Of a stretch of 64,000 bases of DNA, positions 1 through 10,848 are shown one piece after another (the first letter of the stretch is position 1; every line of letters begins with the position of its first letter). The stretch lies in contig NW_027488368.1 of NCBI RefSeq assembly GCF_051014445.1, forward strand, positions 28,060,001 through 28,124,000, written 5' to 3'. Position numbers and translations under genes: made by a program. Below the pieces are notes generated by a model. That model saw nothing but the letters and a program-made list of their open reading frames with translations. It had not been told where the DNA came from and made no database searches. Source of the DNA: Colletes latitarsis. Taxonomy: Eukaryota > Arthropoda > Insecta > Hymenoptera > Colletidae.

Positions 1-55
1 TTCATGTTCAAGTAAACTTAACATCTTTTATTCTATTTTAATTTCATTTTCTACA
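1..55 (+). repeat. 3' end of the gypsy 5' LTR (left copy)
   Basis: The reverse complement of this AT-rich stretch recurs at 52649-52705, directly after the 3' end of the right-arm gypsy element. That identifies it as LTR. It ends in ...CTACA, the CA expected of an LTR terminus. The rest of the LTR lies before the window. Confidence 0.75.
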
Positions 56-59
56 AAAT

Positions 60-77
60 TGGGGGTTGGTCCGCGAT
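60..77 (+). promoter_or_regulatory. Gypsy primer-binding site, tRNA-Pro-like
   Basis: TGGGGGTTGGTCCGCGAT begins four bases after the LTR end. It resembles the complement of a tRNA-Pro 3' end (TGGGGGCTCGTCCGGGAT) at 15 of 18 positions. Position and sequence fit a minus-strand primer site. The tRNA assignment is an inference from that comparison. Confidence 0.55.
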
Positions 78-232
78 CAGAATTTAAACCGAGTCGTAGC
101 AGAACGCTTAGTGTGGACAGTAAAGTATTGTGAGAACAGAGTTTACTTAAAAGGGTTGAGGTGAAAGTGTAGAGTGTGTACTGCGCGGACTAGTGTGGAA
201 AGTGACGATTCATAGTTGTGGTGGTCAATAAA

Positions 233-1438
233 ATGGCTTCAGTAAGGAGGAATGCAAGTGATTTCTGCATCGCAGAATTGAAAGAAAAATTACGGGAGAA
301 GGGACTGTCAATATCTGGTTTGAAAGTGGAATTGATTCAGCGGCTGCATGAAGCCGATCCGACCGGCGAATGGTTAAAAGTATGTACAAGCAGCGTGGTC
401 GAAGAAACTGCGAGTGACAATAGTTCAGGATGCGCATATGATATAGTACAGATGCGGCGAGAAATGGAACTTGTGCAAAGAGAGAAGCAACTAGTAGAGC
501 GGTAGCTTGATTTAGCTCGCCAACAAATTGCATTACTTCGAGAAATGCAGAGGCTTAATCTCGATAGAGGTGAGGCAGGGGAATCAACAAGCGTACCGAC
601 GGGGCAAAGACGACCGCCACCGGTAAATGTCTCTGCCATTGCGGATTTATTAAGTTATTTTGATGGAAGTAGCAATACATTCGTCACGTGGGAGCGTCAA
701 ATTCAAACATTGAAAATGACGTATCAACTGACGGATGATATGGCTAAACTGTTGATGGGATCGCGACTGAAGGGTAATGCACTTGAGTGATTACATTCGA
801 AACCTGAACATATTGCAATGTCAGTAGAAGAATTACTGAGGAATCTACAGGAAATGTTTTACCATTCTGGAAGCGTTCTTGAGATGAGACGACGTTTTGA
901 GGCGCGTGTTTGGAGGAAAGAAGAAACGTTCAGCGAATATGTACATCAAAAAGTGATTTTAGGATACCGCGTACCTATCAGTGATGCAGAAATGATAGAG
1001 TACATTATAGAAGGAATACCTGATCGAGGATTAAGGGATCTGGCGCGAGTGCAGAAGATAGCAACTAAGGGGGAACTGTTAGCAGCATTCGATAGGATTT
1101 CCTTGCAAGGAAGATTGTTGCCGTTCAACCCAGCGATCAAGCCAAAGGAAAGCAAGTGGTCACCAGTGAAGACAATAAAGCAAGACGTTAAAGAAGTGCC
1201 GAATAACCAATTATGATGCTTCAATTGCGGTGAGAGGAACCATCGAGGTGTAGACTGTCCTGTTAAAAGCAAAGGGCCAAGATGTTTCGCTTGCCGAGAC
1301 TTCGGACACAGAGCCATGGATTGTAAGAAGGGGCAGCACAAGCAGGTAAACGAGTATACGGCAGTGGCCGTTCAGGACAATAAAGTATACAAGCCTGTTA
1401 CATTGCTAGGTAAGCAGATAGTAGCGTTTATAGATATG
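233..1438 (+). pseudogene. gag: Ty3/gypsy gag and start of protease, broken (left copy)
   Basis: The ATG at 233 opens a Gag whose first ~45 residues form a SAP-like motif (IAELKEKLREKG...LIQRLHEAD), normally a DNA/chromatin-binding fold. A coiled-coil-like glutamate/arginine-rich stretch follows, then a capsid-like region (818-1212). Two CCHC zinc knuckles (CFNCGERNH...C and CFACRDFGH...C) lie near 1219-1323. The reading frame then enters an aspartic protease with a DMGS-type active site at its right-arm counterpart. This copy is disrupted by TAG at 503-505, TGA at 788-790 (also present in the right arm) and TGA at 1213-1215 (CGA in the right arm). It is interrupted by an LTR insertion at 1444. 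The class is certain; the exact gypsy clade is not. Confidence 0.85.
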
Positions 1439-1443
1439 GATAG

Positions 1444-3334
1444 TGTTAAAGTACTAAGGGACTTTAACGTGGGTCCGGATGAGGAAACAGACAGGGAGAG
1501 AAATTGTTACAAGTTTTTCAATAACGTTTTTATTTTACAAAAATAGAAAGTTAACTCTTTAGGAAATTATAACAAAAAATACTGAATTAAAAGAAAAACG
1601 ACGACGGCTCCTACTGCGGCCTCGTCTCCTCTTTTTCAGTCTCCTTTTTTCCTTATTTTCTACTGCGGAGTCTTTCTGTAACAAAAGAATCCGCCTAATA
1701 AATACATTTGCGGACAAGTCAACAATCGCGCGCTCGTCAGCTGTTTCTTGCGCTCCAGCGACAGTCTGGTGTGCTTGGAGGGGAGAGCTGGCTGGCTATC
1801 TAGCGCTCTAGCTAGTGGACCGTATATTCTTCTCTTCCTGGTCGATGAGATTCGTTTCCTACGATCTCACCGACGCGCACAACCGGGTAGACGAGCTTTT
1901 CTCCGTTCTACCGGGTTCTCTTTGCAATGCCACGGACGGGAAACCAAATGGAGGTTGTAAGGCTCCAAGAGGCTATATCCCGCGAGCACGCTCCCCGTGC
2001 GGGTGGCGTTTCTACACCACCCACGCAAGAGGACGTCTTGTCCTAGTTCGGCTCCCTCGTCAGCTGCTCCTCAGGAGCGACCTGCGGTATGCACACGTGG
2101 TTGCCAAGCCGGCGATTCCTTCATCAAAGGAACGCCTGGCAGCCAGCCGTGGCTACCTCGACGGAGGCTCCTGTCCCGAGGAACTGGCCTGCGGCTCACC
2201 GGTTTAGGACTCAATCCCCTGCAATTCCAACCACCCTACGTTCACAGCCCAGTGTGGTCGACTCACAGCTGGTAGTGGGTGTAGCGATGGAAGGTAGGCT
2301 CTTCGAACCCTTTGCTCCACCGTACGCTTAGGCCCTACTTATTGTCCCCTCACGACGGTATATTGGAGCGGGTTCTCCGACGCCCGATGCACGGAGAGCA
2401 CCACGAAGTGATATTCTTTCTGAATATCTATCTTCCGGTTGCTCCTACGCCGTATAGCTCTAATCTTGGTCGGTGAAACTTTCCACCCCACCGGTCGGTG
2501 TACTCTCAGTGGTACACAGGACGGGTGGTTCCAGTGGGTTTCGTATGACCTCTACGAACGGTGAACTACCACTAGATGATACCAATATGTCGGAATCAGC
2601 CTTCCAGTAGCTCCAACCGGATAATTGGAAGAAGACTCAAGGCGATCCACACCGAATCTCCAACGTCGCAGTCGCATCCACGAACTGCAACGTTCAATCA
2701 CAATCCTGCGTCTACGATCGCTTCACACTCGGCGTGCCTTGCGATCGCTCCAACGTCAGGCAGATTGTCCGTTTTCTGGGGAAAATCTCAAGTCGCTATG
2801 ACGAGATTTTCCAATAAACTATTTGTCCGCAAACTGATTCTATTACAAGGAGCGAGATCGACTCATCCTCCTCGGAGCTCGTAGGGAAAATGGGAACGCG
2901 ACCGTCACAAGTTCCGCTCTCGATCGCCGACGGCTCAAGAATGAACCGTGACGATCTGCAAGCAGCGACGGCCGCGGCCGGCTCCGTCGCGCAAGCGCAG
3001 AACCGGGTAGCTACGCCTCGCGTTGCTGGGCCCGGGCTGCTACGCGCCGCGTGGCCACGGCGCGGCGCTGCCGCGTTTCGTCTATCGATCTTTTTCCGAT
3101 AGATCTCTTTACTCTCTCTTTCTCAGCGCTAACAACACATTCCTAGAATTTGCTCCAAAACTCGAGAATTTCAGTGAAGCTAGCTTGAACAAACACGTAA
3201 ATTGCCGCGGTATACTAATCTGAACGATGGAAAATTTCCATGTCAGCACAACCATCTAGAATTAAGCGAATTCAATATAGATACGGGCATCGCGGCCGAG
3301 TTTCTGCGTCTCGGACTCATGCGATATTTAAACA
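1444..3334 (+). mobile_element. Solo LTR (1.89 kb) inserted in gypsy protease
   Basis: This 1891-bp insertion starts TGTTAAAG and ends TTTAAACA. It is flanked by a 5-bp duplication, GATAG (1439-1443) and GGTAG (3335-3339), with one mismatch. The intact target reads straight through in the right arm, which gives a precise empty site. TG...CA termini and a 5-bp duplication fit a solo LTR of a gypsy or Bel/Pao-type retrotransposon. No coding capacity is visible inside; the open frames at 1748-3223 are short and have no recognisable domain. It is related to, but clearly diverged from, the LTR at 9076-10588; both share the motif near 1951 (GGAGGTTGTAAGGCTCCAA). Confidence 0.8.
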
Positions 3335-3535
3335 GGTAGCGATTTACATTTAATGAAGGCCGAACAATATATTAGGTTAGGGAGTCAAGCGCGAGCTACC
3401 GTCGAGCACGGACGTGTTTATATTATTGTCCTTGTTCAGATTGCGAGCGATTCGCGAGTGTTCGTTTAAAGTGTGTGGGAGAGAAGGAAAGTGTTTCTGG
3501 CTTCAGGGGCACCCTCCCACGTATAGAAAACAACC

Positions 3536-4813
3536 ATGAATCCGAATGAACCAAAAACCTACGCACAAATGGCTCAACAAGTATATTTTCCGACTAAAGA
3601 ACAGGCAATAATAATTGATTCCATTGAAGGAATCTCTATTCAGGAGTACACAGTGGCAGTGGGAAAGCTAACGGATCCAAAAAATATTAGATTTGTATCT
3701 CGTATTTCACATGGACGAGTTTGCATGTACTTGAATAGTAAGGAGATAGCTGACAAACTTACTGATAGTAATGCTAAAGTAAACATTGGTCCGCATGTTC
3801 TTGAAATACGACCATTAATTACAAAAGCTAAAAGAATAATATTGTCAAACGTATGCCCAATAATCCCCCACAGCTTAATTGAAAACGAACTAGACAAGCT
3901 CAAAATCAAGTTAAGCTCGCAGATAACATTTATCAGAGCAGGAATGAGTGACCCTAACTACAGTCACGTGCTAAGCTTCAGAAGACAAATGTTTATACAG
4001 CCTGAAGACGTTTCTAAATCACCGGAAACTCTGAAAATTAATTATGATGATACAGTTTACTGGATTTATCTATCAACGGAGAAGTTAACATGTTTTTTAT
4101 GCCATGAAGAGGGGCATCTCGCTAGGTACTGTAAAACTATAGATTCCACAAACAATAGTAGCGCTCTAGGGATTTCAAAACCTGAAGAAAATATGCAAAC
4201 AAATATACAGGCAGTCACTCATGTTATAGAAAAAGATTCAGTGCGAAACACTACCGAATGCTCGACTGCAACTATAGAGCCAAATTTTACAATCCTCTCC
4301 ATGCCTCCTCCGGCATATACCAAAAGACCTCTTTCTCTATCTTCTATTATCAGTTCAGATCAAGGTTCTGAAGGAAATAAGGTCGCCAAAACAACACACA
4401 ATAGCCAAACTAATACTGTTAAAAAATTGAAAAAATCTGGTTCATCTGAAATTACTTTGGACGACGTGACAAGACAATTACTTCCTGCTAAAGATTATAT
4501 TCTGGCTAACCTACAGAAATTTCCACTTGATTTCAAACGCATCACTAATTTTTTGCTAGATACCTACGAAAACTCAGATACTCCAGGTATTGCTATTAAC
4601 TACACTAAAGATATACATGCCCTCGCAAACATGCTAACAGAAATTAAGGGCCACCTTACAGAACGATCCTTGAAAAGTCGAGTAATTAGAATAGTTAAAC
4701 GTTTACGCACTCCAGAACTGCAAATACAGGGTGAATCGAGCGATGATTCATATTCTACCGATGACCCTCAAATAAAAGCATTATCTGATTCTGCGCAATA
4801 TTACAATAAATGA
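3536..4813 (+). CDS. Jockey-group ORF1, nucleic-acid-binding Gag-like protein
   Basis: A 425-residue open frame that starts at the ATG at 3536, about 155 bases after the element's 5' end. The central part resembles the RNA-recognition-type region of insect non-LTR ORF1 proteins. A single CCHC knuckle lies around residues 186-200 (CFLCHEEGHLARYC). The C-terminal half is serine/threonine-rich and basic. The expected role is binding element RNA and delivering it to the nucleus. The stop overlaps the ORF2 start as ATGA at 4810-4813, a layout suited to translational coupling. It differs from the right-arm copy at about five residues. Confidence 0.85.
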   Translation: MNPNEPKTYAQMAQQVYFPTKEQAIIIDSIEGISIQEYTVAVGKLTDPKNIRFVSRISHGRVCMYLNSKEIADKLTDSNAKVNIGPHVLEIRPLITKAKRIILSNVCPIIPHSLIENELDKLKIKLSSQITFIRAGMSDPNYSHVLSFRRQMFIQPEDVSKSPETLKINYDDTVYWIYLSTEKLTCFLCHEEGHLARYCKTIDSTNNSSALGISKPEENMQTNIQAVTHVIEKDSVRNTTECSTATIEPNFTILSMPPPAYTKRPLSLSSIISSDQGSEGNKVAKTTHNSQTNTVKKLKKSGSSEITLDDVTRQLLPAKDYILANLQKFPLDFKRITNFLLDTYENSDTPGIAINYTKDIHALANMLTEIKGHLTERSLKSRVIRIVKRLRTPELQIQGESSDDSYSTDDPQIKALSDSAQYYNK

Positions 4814-7800
4814 TCCCCAGCGACCCAGATATACGAAATAAGAACAATCAATCTCTTAAGATACTTTTTTGGAATGCTAGAAGCGTGCGCCAGAGACTAT
4901 CTGAAATTGGAAAAATATTGACAAATGTTGATATACTTATTTGCGTTGAATCATGGCTTACAGAACAACATGCTATTCACTTTCCCGGCTTCTTAACATA
5001 CAGAAAGGACAGAACCCATTCAAGAGGAGGTGGTACTTTTATACTTATACGTAAATACCTAGCGTATAAAGAAATATGTAATCTGAAGACATCGGACACC
5101 GCTACTGAAATTTGTGGTCTACGCATAAATAACATAAATCCCCCCCTGCAACTTCTAGTTTGCTACAGAGCTCCAGGAAATATTCTCACTCAAGACCAAT
5201 GGGACCTTATTCTACAAAATATAGAATTGAATAGCAGCTCCTTACTATTAGGAGATTTTAACTCTCATAATAAAAACTGGAACTGCAGTTACACAGACAC
5301 AAATGGGGCACGTTTGGAAAAAGCCATAGAAACACACGATCTATTCCTACACAATAATGACTCGTTCACGCACGTCGACATATATCATAACACAAAATCT
5401 AACCTCGACTTAATCCTCTCTACTATAAATATTTCAGATAAATTAGATCACAAAGTATGTGACGAGACGTGGGGATCTGATCACTTCCCTATATGGATTA
5501 ATGTAGCTGTAGAAAAGGAAACCTACAGCAAAAAGACCTTTAAGCTAAAGTCAGTTCGTACTGACTGGTCCATATATACAACAAAACTTGAAGCTTGTTA
5601 TTTTAAATTTCTTCTATCTAACTACAATCAACTGGCACCTCATGAAAAATACAGAATGATTGTGGAAAAAATTACGGAAGCTATAGAATCTAGTACACCG
5701 CGGAGAAGAAATTACAATTCAAGGAATAGTAGAAATCCTGTTCCCTGGTGGGATGCTGACTGTGACAGAGCTCGAAGACATCGACGCGCATCATATAAAA
5801 AGTGGGAACATACGGGTAACCTAGAAGATCTAATAATTTACAAAAAAAACGTAGCCACAGCTAAAAAGGTTTTTAAAAAGAAAAAGAGAGTCTTTTAAAA
5901 AATTCGCTGAAAGCATAAATCTACAAACAGATCCTAGCTATGTGTGGAACAAGTGCAGGATCTTTAAAAATAAATGGGTCAAAATAAGTCCTCAGCATTG
6001 GGTGGAAGTAAAAGTAAGGTAAAAGTAAAATTGAAGAAGCTATTAATAAAATAAGTCCCCCATGGGTCTTAACGGACCCCAACTGGCTACCTCCACATCA
6101 ACAAAACGAATTTTTTGAGGCTCAATTCAACTTCACGGAATTCATTGTTGCACTGGAGCATAAAAAAGTTAACTCAGCTCCAGGAATGGATGGAGTTGAC
6201 TATGAAATGTTAAAAAACTTACCGGTCAAGTTTAAATTACTATTGTTGGACATTTACAATCAGATGTTTGTACAAAGTGATTATCCCAAAAGTTGGAAAA
6301 ATTCCTTTGTCCACCTTATCAAAAAAGCAGACGGTAAAAGCTTGCGCCCCATCTCGCTTACTTCCTGTGTGTCCAAACTCTTCGAAACTCTCATCCAAAA
6401 TCGACTACAATGGTGGACTGAACACAACAATCTCATACCAAGCAACCAACAAGGATTTAGGAGAGGAAGATCATGTATCGACAATGTGCTTAGTTTGGCA
6501 GTCAAAGTGGAAGAAGCTTTTGCAGAAAGGAAAGAAGTCCTCGCGGCCTTCCTCAATGTCCAAGGAGCTTTCGATAACGTAAACGTGGACATCTTGTTAT
6601 CCAAACTGGCCTATATGGGTTGCCCATCAACTATTCTTAGATTCGTTAAATTTATTACACATGAAAGGTACATGCATACTGACTTCCTAGGTGAAAATTA
6701 TAGACTCCTTCATAAAGGTGTTCCTCAAGGAGGTGTTCTTAGTCCAATTTTATATGTGATCTATGTCTCAAACATTAATGCAAACCTACCCAAAAATGTA
6801 GTAATTTCACAATTTGCTGATGACACAGCACTCTACTTAAAAACTGCTTCTACCAAGAGGGGAAAGAAAGTTCTTGAAAAAGCCATTCAAACTGTTGAAG
6901 AAAATCTATATTATCTAGGCCTAACACTTTCCTCTAACAAAACTACGTATATTCACTTTAACCAAAAAAGAATAATGCCCGGAAGTTCAAAAATAACAAT
7001 CGGAGGCCACAATATAAAATCCAGCGCAACCGTCCGTTTCCTCGGTATATTATTCGACTATAAACTTTCCTTTACCCCTCAAGTTGATCAGATACAAGGA
7101 AGATGCTTTAAATCTCTCAACATTATTAAATTTTTGAGAGGTACCTGGTGGGGATGTTGCCCCAATACACTGATTACATTGTATAAGAGTTATGTGCGTT
7201 CTATTATCGATTATGGCTCCTTCATTTACTTCCCCAGAAATAAAATTCTGTTAGAAAAACTCGAAGCAATACAGAATTCAGCAGTTAGAATTGCTCTTGC
7301 TTACCGTAGAAGCACTCTAAAGAATATCCTATTAGCAGAATCTAAACTAATTTTTATCCGGGAACGTGCAAAACTTTTATGCAACTTGTTTTTGACAAAG
7401 GCGCTAACTAACAACAATTCCTACACCCATCAAGCTGTAAAAAGCTATCATAGAGTAACAAAAAATAGACAACCGAGATCCAAGTCAATCTTTAATTTGT
7501 GTATCCCACGCGTACTAGAGGCTACTAAATACATTAGTAATCAAGATAACTGCAGTATTTACTCCTGCAGTTTCGAAACATTAATGACCATGGTTTCTGT
7601 TGATACTGTGCTGGGCCATGAGCTAAAGACTTCAGGGCACCCCAATGAAATACTAGCGGAACTCATAAAAAGCAGTAATGCGCTATCCATTTACACAGAT
7701 GGAAGCAAAATTTTAGGCAACAATTGTGTCGGTGCAGCATGCTGGTGTCCCGAGATGAATACTGAAATCACTATAAGTATAAACAAGTTCGCTTCTGTGT

Positions 7801-8447
7801 TCACGGCCGAGTGTATTGCGCTAAGCCATGCCCTACACATTGCCTTAAGTAACAAACATTGCAATATATACATTTGTTCTGACGCTCTTAGTGCCCCACA
7901 GAGCTTGCAGACCACAAAAATATCAATCAAAACAAATTCGTACACTCTTGAAATTAAAAAAAAGTTCAATGACTTTATGTGCAACAATACGAACAATAGT
8001 TTTCTTAAATTTATCTGGGTGCCGTCGCATATAGGAATTATTGATAATGAGAAAGTCGATAACTTGGCCAAAATAGCTTCGAATAACTTGGATATTTTAA
8101 AAATTCCATTTACCGACATTTTTGAAATTTATAAAGAAAATGCTAGACAGAACACTTTGAGTATAATCACGGATCAGGGTTCCTTTAAAGGGACGAAATA
8201 CTTTCAATTATATTTCAATGACTGTAGCAGACCTTGGTACTATTGGGGGAAACACAGAAGAGAATTTATTGTTACAATAAACCGTATTAGGTATGGGCAT
8301 TATAATCTTGCTGCCTCCCTCGCCCGCATTAAGATAATAAGCGATCCTACATGTAAATGCAACCATGAAATCGAAGACATCAATCATATGGTTTGGCAAT
8401 GCAGGCTTTACGACAGTTTAAGGGTCAAGTTAATTAAAAAGCTATAA
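4810..8447 (+). pseudogene. Jockey-group ORF2: endonuclease, RT and RNase H (broken)
   Basis: 4810-5898 encodes an APE-type endonuclease (WNARSV near the N-terminus, LLLGDFNSHNKNW, SDHFPIW). The frame is lost in the A-rich run near 5870-5890 and again near 6005-6050, where a short tandem duplication of GTAAAA-type sequence sits. It resumes at 6186 with the reverse transcriptase (QGFRRGRSC, FADDTALYL), a complete-looking RNase H (YTDGSK, TAECIAL, CSDAL, VDNLAK) and a C-terminal CCHC-like cluster (CKCNHEIEDINHMVWQC). Motif A reads FLNVQGAFD: the usual catalytic Asp is Asn (AAT at 6555-6557). Both arms share all these lesions, so they predate the duplication. This copy should be unable to retrotranspose. 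Confidence 0.88.
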
Positions 8448-8643
8448 AATATGAAACTGTTTCTCCCACTTAATGTTGAATCGCTAGTTGCTGAACCAAA
8501 TATTCCAGCTTGTTTATGTATTTTTAATTTTTTAAACGAATGTAAACTGCGGATATAATGTACACGTAAACATACATATCACTGTATATATGAACCTTAT
8601 CTGAGGTTCTCAATAAAAAAAAAAAAATATATATTAGGTTAGG

Positions 8644-9075
8644 ATGCCCAACTTTACACGGTACAGAAATATCTTGTAAAGGATTCGGTTTAAGTAAGGT
8701 CACTACTTTAGGCAATTTTTATGCGAACGTACAAATCGATACAAATATTTTCCGATTTTTAATTCACGTGGTACCGGATGAATATTTGAGACATAATTTT
8801 TTGATTGGCTCGGAATTGTTGCAAGAGGCTAAATTGACATTAGACGGTAAGAGTGTTGAGGTTTCAAAACGCGATAACAGGGTAACGAATTCTTATGATG
8901 TACCAGAAATATTTTGCATAGATACTTTCGATGAGTCCGAGAACAATGTAACTAATTCTTTAATAGATTTGCAGCATATTAAAAATGATACCGTTAAACA
9001 AGAAATAGAAGATATAATAAGTAATTATGAGCCTAAAACTATTAAAAAGTCTAACATTAAAATGAACATTGTATT
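8644..9075 (+). pseudogene. pro: Gypsy protease, C-terminal part (left copy)
   Basis: Continues the protease frame that stops at 3381 before the Jockey insertion. It includes the FLIGSELLQEAKLTLDG motif, which matches the conserved (I/L)IG region near the C-terminus of retropepsins, at about 8800-8850. The frame runs on through acidic linker sequence to 9075, where the next LTR insertion begins after the target site GTATT (9071-9075). Counterpart: 57465-57896. Confidence 0.75.
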
Positions 9076-10588
9076 TGTTTAAAGACCTTAACCCCCGTAA
9101 GGGGGGGTTATTTTAGTCTGACGTGGTCCGGATTACGAGGGAAAGGACACTGGGAAAAAGTATTGAATAAATTGATGCACCAGAACTTGCTCAAGAAATT
9201 AAACTTTTATTTTCAATCAAAAAAGAAAAAAAAGGAAAAAAAACCACGTAGACGTCGGTCCGACGTCTGAGGAAAAAAAACCTGGGCCGGCTGCTCCTGG
9301 CCAAGTTCGCTATGTGTTGTTCTGTAACAAGGAAAGACAAGGCTGGATTTAAATACCTATTAACGCTTGTCGCGTCGCCTGTCTCGCTCTATCTCGCACG
9401 CTCCTGTCTGTGCCGTTCGCACTCGAGAGCGGAGATTACAGACACGTCTCGACGAACTGAGATATGTATGTGGACTGTATATTTGAACGTTCTCACAAAT
9501 CGAGAACCGTTCGATCGCTGTCCGGAAGAAGAGATCTAATTTCTCAATTCTCCGCTTTTTAGCGATCGTTGAATGCCGCAGGAAAGGACAACAGGTGGAG
9601 GTCGTAAAGCTCCAAATGTTGTCCAAACCGCAGTTTCTCACCGTTCCCTGCGTACAAGACGCGGTGTGGTGTAGCCCTTAACGGCGCACGTAGCGTCTTA
9701 CGTTTAAAGGAGCATACACCACGGTGCTCATTATGCATTGCTCTACGCACAGGGTACGTACTCACTGGCGGTCAAGGAGCGTTGCTCGAGCAGGTTGAGC
9801 TAAGAAGTTCGGAATTTCTTAGCCCCGACCTGAGAAACGGTGAGCCCACGTAGGGTATCGGTCAGAGACCACCCTAGGGGTGATATACAAAACCGTGCGG
9901 ACAATTCAACTTGTCGCACGACCGCGTCAAATGCAGCAGTCCGTACGACAAATTCTTACACGACCGCGAAACTCAAACGTCACGTGAAGATAATCAGCCT
10001 CACACGACCGCGTCAAATGCAGCAGTCCGTGGAGAAATCAGTATTGAGTTGGCCGTAGCCACTGGCCGAAACTGGACTTCCGACGACCGCTGGTTGCAGC
10101 GAGACGTTGGAAAGTCAGCCTCACGACCGCGTCAAATGCAGCAGTCCGTGATAATGCCAGCCTCGCACGACCGCGTCAAATGCAACAGTCCGTGGAGTCG
10201 TCAGTACTGATCGGGCCGTAGCCCTTTGCTGAGACTGGAGTTTCGACACACGGGAAACGATTCTTATCTCGATTCCCCTTTCATGACGCGAAGCACAAAC
10301 GTCACATGAAAGTCGGACGAAAACCCACAGTCTTTTAAATTTTGTTAATAATCTCGCCAAGCGGGAACCGAAGTTTTTCAATTCCCTCACACGACCACAT
10401 AGCTCGAGCGTCACGTGCTATTCGGCGAGATTGCACAGTCAATAATCGGGGCTGATAAAATGCCTCACCGATTTAGTTAATTTTGAGCAACAATTTAAAA
10501 TTCTCAACGAAAGGTTCGAGTATTCTCAGAACCTATATTCGAAGATTTGGTTTCGTCGCGGAGCGGAATCGTTTGTCGATCTGCTCGC
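9076..10588 (+). mobile_element. Truncated LTR of ~1.9 kb family (left copy)
   Basis: Begins TGTTTAAAG directly after GTATT. The same insertion in the right arm (55545-57464) is complete and is flanked by GTATT on both sides. This left copy is cut at 10588 in the sequence CTCGC, where it fuses to the 3' region of an R1-clade element. Short open frames inside (for example 9312-9539) show no recognisable domain. Confidence 0.8.
9918..10193 (+). repeat. Four interspersed 27-bp repeats inside the LTR
   Basis: A 27-bp unit starting ACGACCGCG and ending AGCAGTCCGT occurs at 9918, 10004, 10123 and 10167. The last copy has one substitution. The right-arm LTR carries the same four in reverse complement (56347-56622). 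Repeated units of this kind inside an LTR are candidates for transcription-factor or silencing-factor binding, but nothing here shows which. Confidence 0.8.
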
Positions 10589-10848
10589 AACTGCAAGCAA
10601 CTCCATTTGTACCCCACGGCGGCTGGTGGCTCATGGCCACACCATGCCACCGAGGGTGCCACCCGATTTGTCGGACCGGATTTGGGGTGACACTTCAACC
10701 ACAATCTGGTCCGGCTCTGCGCCTCGTGCCTGGAGGAGGCTCCCTTCAGGAACCCACTCCCAGCCAGGGTCATCCGCCACGCCGCGGCGGTCGCCCACGA
10801 TGGCCGGCGCCTGGACGACGCCCTCCCGCCACCACACGTGTGCGAGCC

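Larger units (their letters stand above)
3382..8628 (+). mobile_element. Jockey-group non-LTR retrotransposon with RNase H (left copy)
   Basis: A 5.25 kb element with a 5' UTR, ORF1, ORF2, an AATAAA overlapping the poly(A) tail at 8612-8628, and a 15-bp target duplication. ATATATTAGGTTAGG occurs at 3367-3381 and 8629-8643. Removing the element restores the gypsy protease frame exactly. ORF2 carries an RNase H domain, which points to an I- or LOA-like lineage rather than Jockey in the strict sense. Because the 5' end and both duplications are intact, it appears to be a full-length insertion. Confidence 0.92.
1..10588. repeat. Left arm of a ~10.6 kb inverted duplication
   Basis: This segment recurs as its reverse complement at 55952-64000 and continues past the window edge. 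Paired coordinates sum to 66540 from 3335 to 10588 and to 64644 from 1 to 1438. The 1896-base difference is exactly the solo LTR plus target duplication present only in this arm. Jockey proteins of the two arms differ at only a few residues (about 5 in ORF1, 0 in the endonuclease part, 2 in the RT part). The arm ends at 10588, inside an LTR, where the sequence switches to an R1-clade element. Confidence 0.93.

Noticed and set aside
1748..2331. Overlapping open frames in the left solo LTR.
   Set aside because: Three frames are open at once through compositional bias; no domain, no conservation with the related LTR at 9076.
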